Counted from the first letter of the stretch, positions 8,964 to 19,750 are shown. The stretch: 64,000 nt of DNA from Kangiella sp. HZ709 (GCF_009674675.1 NZ_WKJC01000001.1:1-64000), one strand, 5' to 3'. A program made the numbers and translations. The notes: generated by a model not told the origin, from the letters alone.

Positions 8964-10119
8964 AAGCACAAAACTAAGATTCGGTCTCCTTATCAATCCT
9001 TTTGCCGGTATTGGCGGTAAAGTGGGGTTAAAAGGCAGTGATGGAGATGCTATTCGTCAAGAAGCTTTTGATAAAGGTGCTGTTCCCCAGGCTGCTAATC
9101 GAGCAAAGTTAGCTTTAGAGTCAGTCACCAAATATAGTCATTTAATTGAATGGTTTACGGTTGATGGCGCTATGGGGGGGCTCACATTAGAGGCTCTAGG
9201 CTTCGAGTATACCAGCGTGCATCATGCCAATTTAATTTCCGAAGCCGCAGATACCCTTCAAGCAGTTACTGAGTTTAACCAATTGGACCTAGACTTGATT
9301 CTTTTTGCTGGAGGAGATGGTACTGCCAGAAATATATGCTCTGTGGTAAAAACCGAACAGGTGGTACTTGGTATACCTGCCGGTGTGAAAATTCACTCAG
9401 GTGTTTATGCGATTACCCCTAAAGCTGCAGCCATAGTCGTAGAAAGAATGATTAGGAACCAGCTGGTTTCTTTAATCGAGGCATCGGTGATGGATATTGA
9501 TGAAGACGAATTTCGCGCGGGGACTGTTAAGGCCAAAAAGTATGGAGAAATGTTGGTGCCTGCTGAATATCAGTTTATTCAGTCAACCAAAATATCGTCA
9601 TCCCAGTTAGCCAGTCAGAATGATCAACAGCAAGAAGTAAATCTGCAAAATGACATAGCTGAATATCTAGTGGAACATATGGAGGAGGATATTCATTACT
9701 TGATTGGTTCGGGAACCAGTTGTGCAGCTGTTATGAATGCGTTGGATTTGCCTAATTCCTTGCTTGGTATCGACTGGGTGCATCAAGAGCAATTGAAGCA
9801 ATCAGATCTAACCGAATCGGATATCCTAAAAATTATAGAAGAGCATCCTACGAAAGTAAAAATCGTTATTACTATCATTGGCGGTCAAGGGCATATTCTT
9901 GGACGTGGTAATCATCAAATTAGCGCTAACGTCATGAGTCGACTTAAAAAAACGGATCTTATAATTATTGCCACTAAGAATAAAATCAGCCAACTCAATA
10001 ATAAGCCATTAGTGGTAGACACAGATGACCCTTTAATTAACCAGAAACTTTCAGGGCTGGCACGAGTGATTTGCGGTTATGAGGATGAAATTTACTACCG
10101 AATAGGCTTAGAAGCTTAA
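8956..10119 (+). CDS. ATP-NAD kinase/AcoX-like protein
   Basis: The protein has 387 residues. 'RFGLLINPFAGIGGKVGLKGSDG' at the N-terminus and 'DLILFAGGDGTARNIC' (about 112-127, containing the GGDGT nucleotide-binding motif) identify the NAD-kinase-like fold of the AcoX/COG3199 group. A further glycine-rich 'IGGQGHILGRGNHQIS' lies at about 315-330. Members are found in gammaproteobacteria as stand-alone proteins with no settled substrate, and AcoX takes its name from acetoin catabolism clusters. No acetoin genes lie here. The ATG sits inside the epmC 3' end (eight-base overlap). Confidence 0.82.
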   Translation: MDKSTKLRFGLLINPFAGIGGKVGLKGSDGDAIRQEAFDKGAVPQAANRAKLALESVTKYSHLIEWFTVDGAMGGLTLEALGFEYTSVHHANLISEAADTLQAVTEFNQLDLDLILFAGGDGTARNICSVVKTEQVVLGIPAGVKIHSGVYAITPKAAAIVVERMIRNQLVSLIEASVMDIDEDEFRAGTVKAKKYGEMLVPAEYQFIQSTKISSSQLASQNDQQQEVNLQNDIAEYLVEHMEEDIHYLIGSGTSCAAVMNALDLPNSLLGIDWVHQEQLKQSDLTESDILKIIEEHPTKVKIVITIIGGQGHILGRGNHQISANVMSRLKKTDLIIIATKNKISQLNNKPLVVDTDDPLINQKLSGLARVICGYEDEIYYRIGLEA

Positions 10120-10590
10120 GACATTGTCTTGTTTATTTGTGAGAAATCTCTTACAAACGATAGGGTTAATCTCCCTAATATTTGTTTGATAAAAGCTCAC
10201 AATTAGCCATCCTGCTTTTAAGTCATTGATTTATATATTTTCCTTGTTCTATGGCTTTATCCTTTCTTTATATTGCCGGCCTAGGGGCTCTTGTTCTTAA
10301 TCTCTATATTGTTACATTATCCACAGCAGATGGAGTCTGCTTTCTACTACTACTTATGGATTAATAATAACGGACAGAGCTGGGAAGGCCATTACAAAGG
10401 GAAGAGTGAGAAGGAGCAACGGTAACAGACTTGGATGGATTCTAAATAAGCGGCATTAGCCGCTTTTATTTTGCCAAATAACCGCTCCAGCATTTTATAT
10501 TACAATAATTTCAAAGGCTTAGCTGTAATCTGCAACAAGCTGGTGTAAACTCAAATCAAGGTTACGAATCATTTGGAGCAAAGATAAAGA
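10120..10590. other. Intergenic stretch with two short overlapping frames, possibly a gene remnant
   Basis: No confident gene lies in these 471 bases. A frame starting ATG at 10251 gives a 37-residue hydrophobic peptide (MALSFLYIAGLGALVLNLYI...). A second frame ending at 10425 continues with 'ESAFYYYLWINNNGQSWEGH' and a basic end. Joined by a frame shift near 10340 they would look like one small single-span membrane protein of about 55-60 residues, so a decayed small gene is possible. The promoter and leader of kefG must lie in 10475-10590. Confidence 0.3.
10446..10472 (+). terminator. Rho-independent terminator
   Basis: The stem AAGCGGC / GCCGCTT has a four-base loop and is followed by TTATTTT. 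It lies just after the short frame ending at 10425, which hints that something upstream of it is or was transcribed. Confidence 0.75.
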
Positions 10591-11154
10591 ATGGCTAATC
10601 GAATATTAGTTAATTTTGCTCATCCTAGATTTGAATCTTCGGTAACTAATCGAGTGATGGTTTCCGCCATTAAAGATATCGAAGGCATTACTTTCAACGA
10701 TTTGTATGAAGAATACCCTGATTTTCTGATTGATATTAAAAAAGAACAAAAACTCCTGCTTGAACATGATGTTGTTATTTTTCAGCATCCCTTTTATTGG
10801 TACAGCGTGCCAGCATTACTTAAAGAGTGGCAAGACGTAGTCCTAGAGTCAGGTTTTGCTTATGGTGAAGGCGGCTTCCAATTAAAAGGTAAATATTGGC
10901 TTAATGCCATGACAGTCGGAGGTACTGATGATAGTTATAGTAAGCGAGGCTATAACGGCTATCCATTTGATCAGTTTCTTAAACCTTTCGAACAAACCGC
11001 TGTTTTCTGCGGAATGAAGTTTTTTCAACCATTCGTTGTCTATGATGCTATTCGCATATCTAAAGAAGCTACCATTGATGCAGCTGAAAACTATCGAAAA
11101 CTTATTATTGATCTGCAAAATCATCTGAACCTACGAACAGGAAAAATTCGCTGA
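10591..11154 (+). CDS. kefG: NAD(P)H:quinone oxidoreductase-like Kef ancillary protein (KefG/KefF type)
   Basis: The 187 residues form a flavodoxin-like fold of the NQO1 family: 'RILVNFAHPRFESSVTN' binds the FMN phosphate (about 4-20), and 'QHPFYWYSVPALLKEWQD' (about 64-81) and 'AMTVGGTDDSYSKRGYNG' follow. KefG and KefF are cytosolic FMN proteins that bind and fully activate KefB and KefC. The stop shares a base with the kefB start, the same arrangement as kefG-kefB in E. coli, so KefG is the better name. A quinone reductase activity has been shown for KefF. Confidence 0.88.
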   Translation: MANRILVNFAHPRFESSVTNRVMVSAIKDIEGITFNDLYEEYPDFLIDIKKEQKLLLEHDVVIFQHPFYWYSVPALLKEWQDVVLESGFAYGEGGFQLKGKYWLNAMTVGGTDDSYSKRGYNGYPFDQFLKPFEQTAVFCGMKFFQPFVVYDAIRISKEATIDAAENYRKLIIDLQNHLNLRTGKIR

Positions 11155-13049
11155 TGGATACAGAGAGCTTTTTATTCAAAGCCTTTATATTTTTAGTGGC
11201 AGCGGTGATAGGAGTGCCTATAGCAAAACGTTTGGGGCTTGGCTCAGTGCTAGGCTATTTAATCGCAGGAGTTTTAATTGGGCCTTTTGTTTTTGGTTTG
11301 GTTGGCCGTGATGTTGAAGATATCATGCATTTTGCCGAGTTTGGTGTGGTGATGATGCTATTTCTCGTTGGCCTCGAATTAGAACCGAAAAAATTATGGC
11401 GAATGCGTATGCCAATTCTTGGTCTTGGTGGTTTGCAGGTTTTGTTTACCGGCTTTTTATTTACCATTATAGCCATGCTTTTTGATCAAACATGGCAAGC
11501 AGCTTTGGCTATTGGCATGGTTTTGGCTTTGTCATCGACAGCTATTGTGCTGCAAACTTTAACAGAAAAGGGGTTGATGAAAACTGATTCAGGTCGTTCT
11601 TCGTTCTCCGTATTGCTGTTTCAAGATATTGCCATTATTCCAATGTTAGCTTTAATGCCATTATTGGCTAGCGCGCCAGTAGAAATTATTAATGATGATC
11701 ATGGTTTAACTCAGTTGCAGGGTTGGCAGCAAACTCTAGCCGTTGTTGGTTCCATCGTATTTATCATCTTATTAGGTCGTTTTCTGATCCAGCCAATTTT
11801 TAATTTAATCGCACGTACTGGGTTAAAAGAAATTTTTATCGCCACTTCTTTGCTATTAGTCATCGGAATTACTTTAGTCATGCAATGGGTTGGTTTGTCG
11901 CCTGCATTAGGTGCTTTTTTAGCAGGTGTGGTATTAGCCGAAAGTGAATACCGACATGAATTGGAAGTTGGTTTAGGACCTTTTAAAAGCTTGCTCTTAG
12001 GTTTGTTCTTTATCACTGTTGGTGCCAGTATTAATCTAGATCTATTGATGCAAGACACTGCCAGTATTATCAGTCTAGTATTAGGTTTAATTATTATAAA
12101 AGTGATTGTTTTATTTCTATTAGCTAAGTTTTTTAAAATGCCGTTAATGGAAAACTTAATTTTTAGTTTTGCATTAGCCCAAGGTGGTGAGTTTGCTTTT
12201 GTTCTCTTTAGCTTTGCAGCTCAAAATGGCGTCTTAACAGAGCATATGATTTCGACCTTAACAGTTGTGGTAGCCTTAAGTATGGCCCTCACACCATTAC
12301 TAATGATATTAAGTGAAAAGGTTTTGCAGCCGTTGTTTGATCGGCAGGAATTAAGTCGCGATTATGATGAAATAGATGATGGTGAAACGCCTGTTATCGT
12401 CGCTGGTTATGGGCGATTCGGACAAATCGTTTCAAGATTATTACGTTCACAAGGATTTCAAACTACTTTACTAGAATATGACGCAGTACAAATTGACTTG
12501 GTTAGAAAGTTTGGCACCAAAGCCTTCTATGGAGATGTGACTAATCTTGATTTATTAAAAGCAGCTGGCGCTGAAAACGCCAAGATGATTGTTTTATCAG
12601 TGGATAATGTTGATAAGGCTATAATTGTCACAGAGTTATGCAGAAAGAATTTTCCTGAACTGAAAATATTTGCCCGAGCCAAAGGCCGGCGTGAGGCCTA
12701 TGAAATAAAAAAGGCTGGCGCACATTGTGTCATACGAGAAACCTTAGGCTCAGCATTATTGTTAGGTCGCGAGGCGTTAGTCGAGTTAGGTTATCGTAAG
12801 TACCAAGCTCAACGAGCAGCACAGACGTTCTTACACTATGACAATATGCATATGGAAGAGCTTACCGAATTATGGGGTGACGAAAAACAGTATATTTTAG
12901 CGGCAACCGAGAAAGCAGAGCTCTTGGAAGCTGTACTGAAGTCGGATATACAAGATAGAGCTCAAATCCAAAACCAAAGCTGGGATACTGATTCCAGAAG
13001 TCAAATAAACGATAATATAGATATAAAACAATCGCCCAATGAAGACTAG
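11154..13049 (+). CDS. kefB: Glutathione-gated potassium efflux antiporter KefB
   Basis: The 631 residues are close to E. coli KefB/KefC. The N-terminal half (about 1-385) has about 12 membrane spans of the CPA2 monovalent cation:proton antiporter family, including 'SPALGAFLAGVVLAESEYRHE'. The C-terminal half carries a Rossmann RCK/TrkA-N domain starting 'VIVAGYGRFGQIVSRLL' (about 412-428), followed by 'FARAKGRREAYEIKKAGA'. Kef channels are held shut by glutathione and opened by glutathione adducts of electrophiles, which acidifies the cytoplasm. The gene is coupled to kefG and overlaps the downstream fetB-like gene by 11 bases. Confidence 0.92.
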   Translation: MDTESFLFKAFIFLVAAVIGVPIAKRLGLGSVLGYLIAGVLIGPFVFGLVGRDVEDIMHFAEFGVVMMLFLVGLELEPKKLWRMRMPILGLGGLQVLFTGFLFTIIAMLFDQTWQAALAIGMVLALSSTAIVLQTLTEKGLMKTDSGRSSFSVLLFQDIAIIPMLALMPLLASAPVEIINDDHGLTQLQGWQQTLAVVGSIVFIILLGRFLIQPIFNLIARTGLKEIFIATSLLLVIGITLVMQWVGLSPALGAFLAGVVLAESEYRHELEVGLGPFKSLLLGLFFITVGASINLDLLMQDTASIISLVLGLIIIKVIVLFLLAKFFKMPLMENLIFSFALAQGGEFAFVLFSFAAQNGVLTEHMISTLTVVVALSMALTPLLMILSEKVLQPLFDRQELSRDYDEIDDGETPVIVAGYGRFGQIVSRLLRSQGFQTTLLEYDAVQIDLVRKFGTKAFYGDVTNLDLLKAAGAENAKMIVLSVDNVDKAIIVTELCRKNFPELKIFARAKGRREAYEIKKAGAHCVIRETLGSALLLGREALVELGYRKYQAQRAAQTFLHYDNMHMEELTELWGDEKQYILAATEKAELLEAVLKSDIQDRAQIQNQSWDTDSRSQINDNIDIKQSPNED

Positions 13050-13749
13050 TTCAAACTTACCAAGCATCAGCTACTTTGAATTGATTTATCTTGTAATCCC
13101 GATTGTTGTGATTGGATTAATCATGCATTCTTGGAAAATTCAAACTAAGGACTATTGGATTGCAAATATAAGAATGTTTGTTCAATTAAGCTTAGTTGGC
13201 TTTATTTTGATTTACTTGTTTAAAGATAATAACTTATGGTTTGGCACTTTAGTAATGTCGCTGATGCTTTTATTTTCAGCGTGGATTTCCTTAAGACCAT
13301 TAGCCAATAAGAATATACTCCACTTTTCTTATATTGTTCTAGGGATATTGATGGGGACCGGCTTGAGTATGTTATTAATTATTGGCTTCATTCTAAAGCC
13401 TAATCCGACCTATCAAGCGCAGCTTATTATTCCTTTAGTGGGCTTATTGCTCGGCAATACCATGAATACTATTAGTATTGCAGGGGAAAGGTTCAAGCAT
13501 GAGGTAGATAATCATCATGATAAAATTAAAGCTCGAAATAGTGCATTCAATACTGCAATGATACCCAGAATAAATAGTTTGTTAGCGATGGGGTTAGTTG
13601 CTCTTCCAGGCACTATGACAGGGCAAATTATTTCTGGAGTTGAGCCTTCTGTAGCCGCTCGTTATCAAATCATGATCATGGCTGCTATACTAATTTCGAG
13701 TGCAATATCGATGATCGTTTATTTAACATTAAGAATGCAAAAAGACTAA
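13039..13749 (+). CDS. fetB: FetB/UPF0014 family ABC permease, without its ATPase partner nearby
   Basis: The protein has 236 residues and about seven membrane spans. 'WIANIRMFVQLSLVGFIL' (about 33-50), 'PLVGLLLGNTMNTISIAGER' (about 132-151) and 'ALPGTMTGQIISGVEP' (about 184-199) are characteristic of the UPF0014/FetB (YbbM) family. In E. coli FetB works with the ATPase FetA to export iron and protect from oxidative stress. No fetA-like ATPase is adjacent. The start lies inside kefB (11-base overlap), so it is co-translated with the antiporter. It may pair with an ATPase elsewhere. Confidence 0.85.
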   Translation: MKTSSNLPSISYFELIYLVIPIVVIGLIMHSWKIQTKDYWIANIRMFVQLSLVGFILIYLFKDNNLWFGTLVMSLMLLFSAWISLRPLANKNILHFSYIVLGILMGTGLSMLLIIGFILKPNPTYQAQLIIPLVGLLLGNTMNTISIAGERFKHEVDNHHDKIKARNSAFNTAMIPRINSLLAMGLVALPGTMTGQIISGVEPSVAARYQIMIMAAILISSAISMIVYLTLRMQKD

Positions 13750-13771
13750 AGTTATTATTTGAAATTATTAA

Positions 13772-14890
<1,119 letters not shown>

Positions 14891-14902
14891 AGCGGAATCA
14901 TT

Positions 14903-15757
14903 ATGACACTCGAATTATTAAGTTCAGCAAAATGTTTTGCCGGTAAGCAACAGCGCTATCGGCATTATGCTGACAGTTTAAACTGCGCAATGAACTTTTC
15001 TATTTTTATGCCTGCTGAGGCTGAAAGTGAAAAAGTGCCAGTTTTATATTGGTTATCGGGTCTTACCTGTACCGACGAAAACTTCGTACAAAAAGCAGGT
15101 GCCCAGCAATTCGCCTCAAAATATAAAATTGCGATTGTGGCACCCGATACTAGTCCTCGTGGGAATAATGTAGCAGACGACCCTGCTGGACATTGGGATT
15201 TTGGACTGGGCGCAGGTTTTTATCTAAACGCAACGCAAGAGCCCTATAAAAAGCACTATCAAATGTACGATTACATCTTGGAACTTTTTGAGTTGATTTC
15301 GAGCAATTTCGCAATAGATGCAAAGCGTGCTGCTATTTCCGGTCACTCAATGGGTGGTCATGGCGCTATAACCATAGGTTTAAAGAACCAGGATAAGTTT
15401 AAATCAATCTCTGCATTCTCTCCAATAGTTGCGCCAATGCAGGTTCCTTGGGGCAAGAAAGCTTTTGCTTTATATCTTGGTGATAATCAGGACGAGTGGC
15501 GGCAATATGATTCATTATCGCTCTTAAATAAATCGAATAAAATTACGCCGATACTAATTGAGCAAGGCTTAGATGATGATTTTTTATCGGAACAACTGAG
15601 ACCTGAATTATTAGAAGAGTTAATAAAAAATAAAAAGCATCAAAAAGAAGAGCTAGATATTCATCTCAATTTACGTGAAGGTTATGACCACAGTTATTTC
15701 TTTATCGCTAGCTTTATTGAGTCTCACATTAAATTTCATTGCGATAAGTTGAGTTAA
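14903..15757 (+). CDS. frmB: S-formylglutathione hydrolase
   Basis: The 284 residues form an esterase-D alpha/beta hydrolase. The nucleophile elbow GHSMGGHG lies at about 146-153 with Ser at about 148, and 'YWLSGLTCTDENFVQKAGAQ' (about 48-67) is a family hallmark. The final 'GYDHSYFFIASFI' supplies the catalytic His. It hydrolyses S-formylglutathione to formate and glutathione, the second step of formaldehyde detoxification after FrmA. It is convergent with mnmC across seven bases and no separate terminator is visible. Confidence 0.93.
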   Translation: MTLELLSSAKCFAGKQQRYRHYADSLNCAMNFSIFMPAEAESEKVPVLYWLSGLTCTDENFVQKAGAQQFASKYKIAIVAPDTSPRGNNVADDPAGHWDFGLGAGFYLNATQEPYKKHYQMYDYILELFELISSNFAIDAKRAAISGHSMGGHGAITIGLKNQDKFKSISAFSPIVAPMQVPWGKKAFALYLGDNQDEWRQYDSLSLLNKSNKITPILIEQGLDDDFLSEQLRPELLEELIKNKKHQKEELDIHLNLREGYDHSYFFIASFIESHIKFHCDKLS

Positions 15758-15764
15758 CGTTTTA

Positions 15765-17600
15765 CTAAGAGCTTAAGCGTTTTGGGGTGAGCCGCTTAAG
15801 TAAGTTTTTGCTGATAGGTAAGGTTTGATTAATTAAGCTGGCTTTAATAATTTGCGCGCCCAGTAATGACAAGTTTAGACCGCGCGTACCATAACCATAA
15901 TTTAACCAGATCGATTGCTGTTGCGTTTCACTGAACAAACCACAATAGGGGAAGCGATCATAAGTAGAAGCTCTTATTCCTGCGTAAGAACTTTTAATAT
16001 TTGATGCTTCTATATCAATATCAAGCTTTTCCTTAGCTTGCCGAATATTATCTAAATCATCTTGAGCTCGTATCGAGTCATCTGTACGGGCATCAAAGGT
16101 TGCACCTATGTACCAAGAATGTTGATCTTGAAATAAATGACCTTCATGATTAATTGGCCTTTCGATTGAATAAAGTTTTTTGGTTTCTGTTAATTGACCT
16201 CGTAAGGGCATAATGCTTGGAAATAAGCTGCTATATACGTCGTTTAATAAAGTGCAATGTCCAGTGCAGATTATCACAGAATCATAATCTTTGAGCTGTT
16301 CTAGGGAATTAATTTCTGTATTGAAATGCATTTTCTTTGGAGGGATTTTGCTTAATAAATAATCACAATAACTGGGACCATTCAATTGGACTGCTGGAAC
16401 AATCAGGCTTAGCTTTTTTGTAAAGTTAGTATCAATTGCCTTTTTTATGTTAGTGCCAAGTCTACTTTTATAAATTGAATAATATTGTTCTATATGAAAT
16501 TCTGAGTACTTGTCGTTAGTAGTTACTAGTGCTTGCCATGCTTCAACTAGGTGCTCTTTTTGTCCCAATAAGTTTGTTAATGACTGCATGCCGGCAAAAG
16601 TTAACTGGCTAAAGGCATTATGATCTATAGAACAGTTCGGGGTCGCCAACATAGCTGGCATTTTTGACGCGCCTGAAGCAGGAGCAGTACTCTTATCATA
16701 GACATCTACTTCTAGCCCAGCTTTATTAAGCTCATAAGCACAAGCAGCTCCAGCCAATCCTGCACCAATGATGGCTATGCGTTTAGGAGTGTTTCTGGCA
16801 ACGATATAATCGGTAAATAAATCGGGTTTAGGATTTGAAAGTTTTTTTTCCTCAAAACGAGCAGTTAGCATTTCACGCTTATAACCATAGCCTTTACGCT
16901 TTATCACTTCAAAACCATAATGTTGTAGCATTTTCCTAACCTCTGAGGCTGCGGTAAAGGTGGCTACGGTAGTTTTTTGTTTGGTATTATTAACTGCCTT
17001 CAGTGCCATGAAATGCCACAGGCCTTTGTGCCACATAGTCGGATTTTTGCTGGGCGCAAATCCATCTAAAAACCAGGCATCAATTTTTTCAGATTGGTTA
17101 ATAGCAATTTCTTTCAGCCCTTTATCTAGAGGATAAAAAATTAAATACAAAGTAATGCATTCGCTTATTATCACTGGATGAATGCCTGGCAATATTGAAG
17201 GGTATTGTTCTAAAAGTGAATCGATCAAGGGGTTGTCTAGATTTAACTCCTTATAAATTTTTCGTAGATCTACAGGGGTTATTGGAAACTGCTCAACCGA
17301 GTAATAGTTCAGATGACCATTTGGATTGGTTTGTTGCCATAGCTTTGCGGCTAACAAGAAGTTTAAGCCGCTGCCAAAGCCAGTTTCAAAAATTGAAAAT
17401 TGGCAAGGTTGTTGTAAAAAACGTTGCTCTAAATCATTACCTCGCAGAAATACATATTGTGATTCAGCAATGCCATCTTGAGTATTGAAATAAATATCAT
17501 CGAAATTGGGGGAGTAGGGCGCGGAATAAGTCTTGCCATTTTTCTCTATTTCGCGCCATTCAATATTTGCCGGCTCTACCCCTAAGAAAGCCTGATGCAT
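15765..17600 (-). CDS. mnmC: Bifunctional tRNA 5-methylaminomethyl-2-thiouridine biosynthesis protein MnmC
   Basis: The protein has 611 residues and two domains. The N-terminal methyltransferase (about 1-240) contains 'FETGFGSGLNFLLA' and 'WFLDGFAPSKNPTMW'. The C-terminal FAD oxidase starts near 273 with 'RIAIIGAGLAGAACAYELN' and ends with 'WLNYGYGTRGLNLSLLGAQ'. The oxidase turns cmnm5(s2)U34 into nm5(s2)U34 and the methyltransferase completes mnm5(s2)U34 in tRNA. At 611 residues it is slightly shorter than E. coli MnmC (668). It is separated from the folE stop/start region by one base and probably shares its mRNA. Confidence 0.93.
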   Translation of the reverse strand: MHQAFLGVEPANIEWREIEKNGKTYSAPYSPNFDDIYFNTQDGIAESQYVFLRGNDLEQRFLQQPCQFSIFETGFGSGLNFLLAAKLWQQTNPNGHLNYYSVEQFPITPVDLRKIYKELNLDNPLIDSLLEQYPSILPGIHPVIISECITLYLIFYPLDKGLKEIAINQSEKIDAWFLDGFAPSKNPTMWHKGLWHFMALKAVNNTKQKTTVATFTAASEVRKMLQHYGFEVIKRKGYGYKREMLTARFEEKKLSNPKPDLFTDYIVARNTPKRIAIIGAGLAGAACAYELNKAGLEVDVYDKSTAPASGASKMPAMLATPNCSIDHNAFSQLTFAGMQSLTNLLGQKEHLVEAWQALVTTNDKYSEFHIEQYYSIYKSRLGTNIKKAIDTNFTKKLSLIVPAVQLNGPSYCDYLLSKIPPKKMHFNTEINSLEQLKDYDSVIICTGHCTLLNDVYSSLFPSIMPLRGQLTETKKLYSIERPINHEGHLFQDQHSWYIGATFDARTDDSIRAQDDLDNIRQAKEKLDIDIEASNIKSSYAGIRASTYDRFPYCGLFSETQQQSIWLNYGYGTRGLNLSLLGAQIIKASLINQTLPISKNLLKRLTPKRLSS

Positions 17601-17601
17601 A

Positions 17602-18156
17602 TTACTTACTGATCAGACTAATAAACTCGTTGCGGGTTTTTTCATCTTTACGAAATTGTCCTAACATCGTAGAGCTTGTCATGATCGAGTTTTGTTTTTC
17701 AACACCGCGCATCATCATACACATATGTTTGGCCTCAACAATAACGCCAACTCCGGATGCATCTGTGACTTCTTGTACCGCTTCCGCAATCTGTTTAGTT
17801 AGGTTCTCTTGAATTTGTAAGCGGCGAGCAAACATGTCCGTAATACGTGCTAGTTTTGAGAGCCCTAGAACTTTACCTGTAGGCAGGTAACCAATATGAA
17901 CCTTGCCTACAAAAGGTAGCATATGATGTTCACACATTGAATAAAGCTCAATATCTTTGACGATAACCATAGAGTCATTATCAGATTCAAAAATGGCGTT
18001 ATTTACCACTTCCTCTAAAGACTGCTCATAGCCCTTGGTCAAAAACTTCATGGCTTTAGCTGCTCGCTTTGGAGTATCTAAAATGCCATCTCTTTGGGTA
18101 TCTTCGCCAATTTCTTCTAAGATATTGTGGTATAAACCGGCTAATTTGTCGCTCAT
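17602..18156 (-). CDS. folE: GTP cyclohydrolase I
   Basis: The 184 residues match FolE. The zinc site is in MCEHHMLPF (about 73-81), with the other Cys in '[11 protein letters not shown]' (about 144-154). '[18 protein letters not shown]' is at the N-terminus and the C-terminus ends in 'TRNEFISLI'. It converts GTP to 7,8-dihydroneopterin triphosphate for folate and for queuosine/pterin synthesis, the precursor used by QueD-type enzymes such as the one at 4230-5081. It is divergent from pdxB across 95 bases, with mnmC just downstream. Confidence 0.95.
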   Translation of the reverse strand: MSDKLAGLYHNILEEIGEDTQRDGILDTPKRAAKAMKFLTKGYEQSLEEVVNNAIFESDNDSMVIVKDIELYSMCEHHMLPFVGKVHIGYLPTGKVLGLSKLARITDMFARRLQIQENLTKQIAEAVQEVTDASGVGVIVEAKHMCMMMRGVEKQNSIMTSSTMLGQFRKDEKTRNEFISLISK

Positions 18157-18251
18157 GCGGATCCTTATTAATAATAACTAGCTTAAGTTTAAAGGAAGAC
18201 GCTAAAATACCCAAATAAATATCCGCAAAATTTACTAATTGAGACTTATTT

Positions 18252-19310
18252 ATGCTGACATTGCTTGCTGATGAAAATATGCCAATGGTTGATGAACTAT
18301 TTGCAGACTTCTGTTGGATTGAGCGCAAGGCAGGTAGAGCTATTACGAATACTGACCTTCAAGATGTGGATATATTATTGGTTCGCTCTATTACTCAAGT
18401 TAATCAAGCTCTTTTGCAAAAGACGCCAGTTAAATTTGTTGGAACAGCAACAATTGGTACTGATCATATTGATCTAGATTATTTGCAACAATCTGAAATT
18501 GAATTTTCAGATGCCGCAGGCTGTAACGCTCAAGCGGTAGCTGAATACGTATTAGCCGCTATTGCTTATTGGTCGAATAATAAAAGATTAGATTTGTCTC
18601 AAGTGACAGTGGGGATTATTGGAGCAGGGAATGTAGGCACTAAGCTTAGCCGTCTGCTTGATCATATTGGCATAGATTATCTGCTGAATGATCCTTTGTT
18701 AGAAAGTACAGATGATGAGCGAGATTTCGTCTCGTTAGACACAGTCTCGCAATGCCAGATTGTGACTTGCCATGTACCTTTAAGTAAAGCTGGTGAACAT
18801 CCTACTTATCATCTAATTGACAAAAGCTTTTTAGCAAAAATGCAGGATGATTCCTTATTGATTAACTCATCAAGAGGTGCTGTTCTCGATAATCTTGCGG
18901 CCTTAGAAACTGCAAGGAGTGAGAAATCCGTTGAGTTTGTATTAGATGTTTGGGAACAGGAACCTCGACTAAACCCTCAGTTGTTGGAAAAGTGCTTAAT
19001 TGGTACTTCACATATCGCAGGCTATAGCTTAGAGGGTAAAATCCGCGGAACCTATTATTTGTATCAAGCGACAAGGAACTGGCTAGCTAAGGACTCTAGT
19101 GTTTCCTTAGAGTCATTGTTGCCCAATACTTTACTATGGCAAAAACCAAATCATTTGGCAGATTTACATGATTCCTTGAAGCCTTTTTATGATATTAAAG
19201 AAGATGACTTAGCTTTACGAAATATCTCCAGATTTGATAGTGAGCGGATAGCTAAAGAGTTTGATTTATTGAGAAAAAATTATAAAAATCGGTTAGAGTA
19301 TTACCGTTAA
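18252..19310 (+). CDS. pdxB: Erythronate-4-phosphate dehydrogenase
   Basis: The protein has 352 residues and is a D-2-hydroxyacid dehydrogenase: 'LLADENMPMVDELFADF' at the start, NAD-binding 'VGIIGAGNVGTKLSRLLD' (about 119-136), catalytic Arg in NSSRGAVLDN (about 206) and His in 'GTSHIAGYSLEGKIRGT' (about 253). The C-terminal dimerisation region of PdxB is present, which separates it from PdxA-less relatives such as SerA. The enzyme acts in the DXP-dependent pyridoxal phosphate pathway. It is a single gene transcribed away from folE. Confidence 0.93.
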   Translation: MLTLLADENMPMVDELFADFCWIERKAGRAITNTDLQDVDILLVRSITQVNQALLQKTPVKFVGTATIGTDHIDLDYLQQSEIEFSDAAGCNAQAVAEYVLAAIAYWSNNKRLDLSQVTVGIIGAGNVGTKLSRLLDHIGIDYLLNDPLLESTDDERDFVSLDTVSQCQIVTCHVPLSKAGEHPTYHLIDKSFLAKMQDDSLLINSSRGAVLDNLAALETARSEKSVEFVLDVWEQEPRLNPQLLEKCLIGTSHIAGYSLEGKIRGTYYLYQATRNWLAKDSSVSLESLLPNTLLWQKPNHLADLHDSLKPFYDIKEDDLALRNISRFDSERIAKEFDLLRKNYKNRLEYYR

Positions 19311-19348
19311 TAAAAATATTCAGTGGTATAAATTTTAAGGAGTGACTT

Positions 19349-19750
19349 ATGGGCGCAGGCGGTACAAGAGGTGGTGAATGGCAATTTTTTGTGGGTTTAA
19401 CCATGATGGTGATTGGTTTTTATTTGCTGCTTAATTCAATCCATATCTATTCACAATTTGGTTTTGGCACCCGCTTATACAGCTTTTCAGCCTTCGGTGG
19501 TTTTGGCGTCACTTCAGGCATGATTATGATCCCATTTGTTGCTGGTATTGTGGTGTTATTTTATAACCATCGAAACTATTTTGGCTGGTTTTTAACCGTA
19601 GGTTCTATATTAGCCTTAATATTTGGCGTTATCGCTTCAACCCAGTTTAGCTTTAGACCAATGAGCGCGTTTGATTTGATTGTGATCTTGGTGCTTTGCT
19701 TTGGTGGAATAGGCCTGTTTTTGAGATCGTTATTCCCCACTAAAGGTTAA
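19349..19750 (+). CDS. Unknown four-span membrane protein beside the DUF6384 island
   Basis: The protein has 133 residues. A clear RBS (AAGGAG) lies seven bases before the ATG. The N-terminus is glycine-rich (GAGGTRGGEW), followed by about four hydrophobic segments: WQFFVGLTMMVIGFYLLLN, VTSGMIMIPFVAGIVVLFY, YFGWFLTVGSILALIFGVI and FDLIVILVLCFGGIGLFL. The loops contain several Phe-Gly repeats (FGFGTRLYSFSAFGGFG). No family is recognised. It converges on the coiled-coil gene at 19759 with only eight bases between the stops, and may belong functionally to that island. Confidence 0.75.
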   Translation: MGAGGTRGGEWQFFVGLTMMVIGFYLLLNSIHIYSQFGFGTRLYSFSAFGGFGVTSGMIMIPFVAGIVVLFYNHRNYFGWFLTVGSILALIFGVIASTQFSFRPMSAFDLIVILVLCFGGIGLFLRSLFPTKG

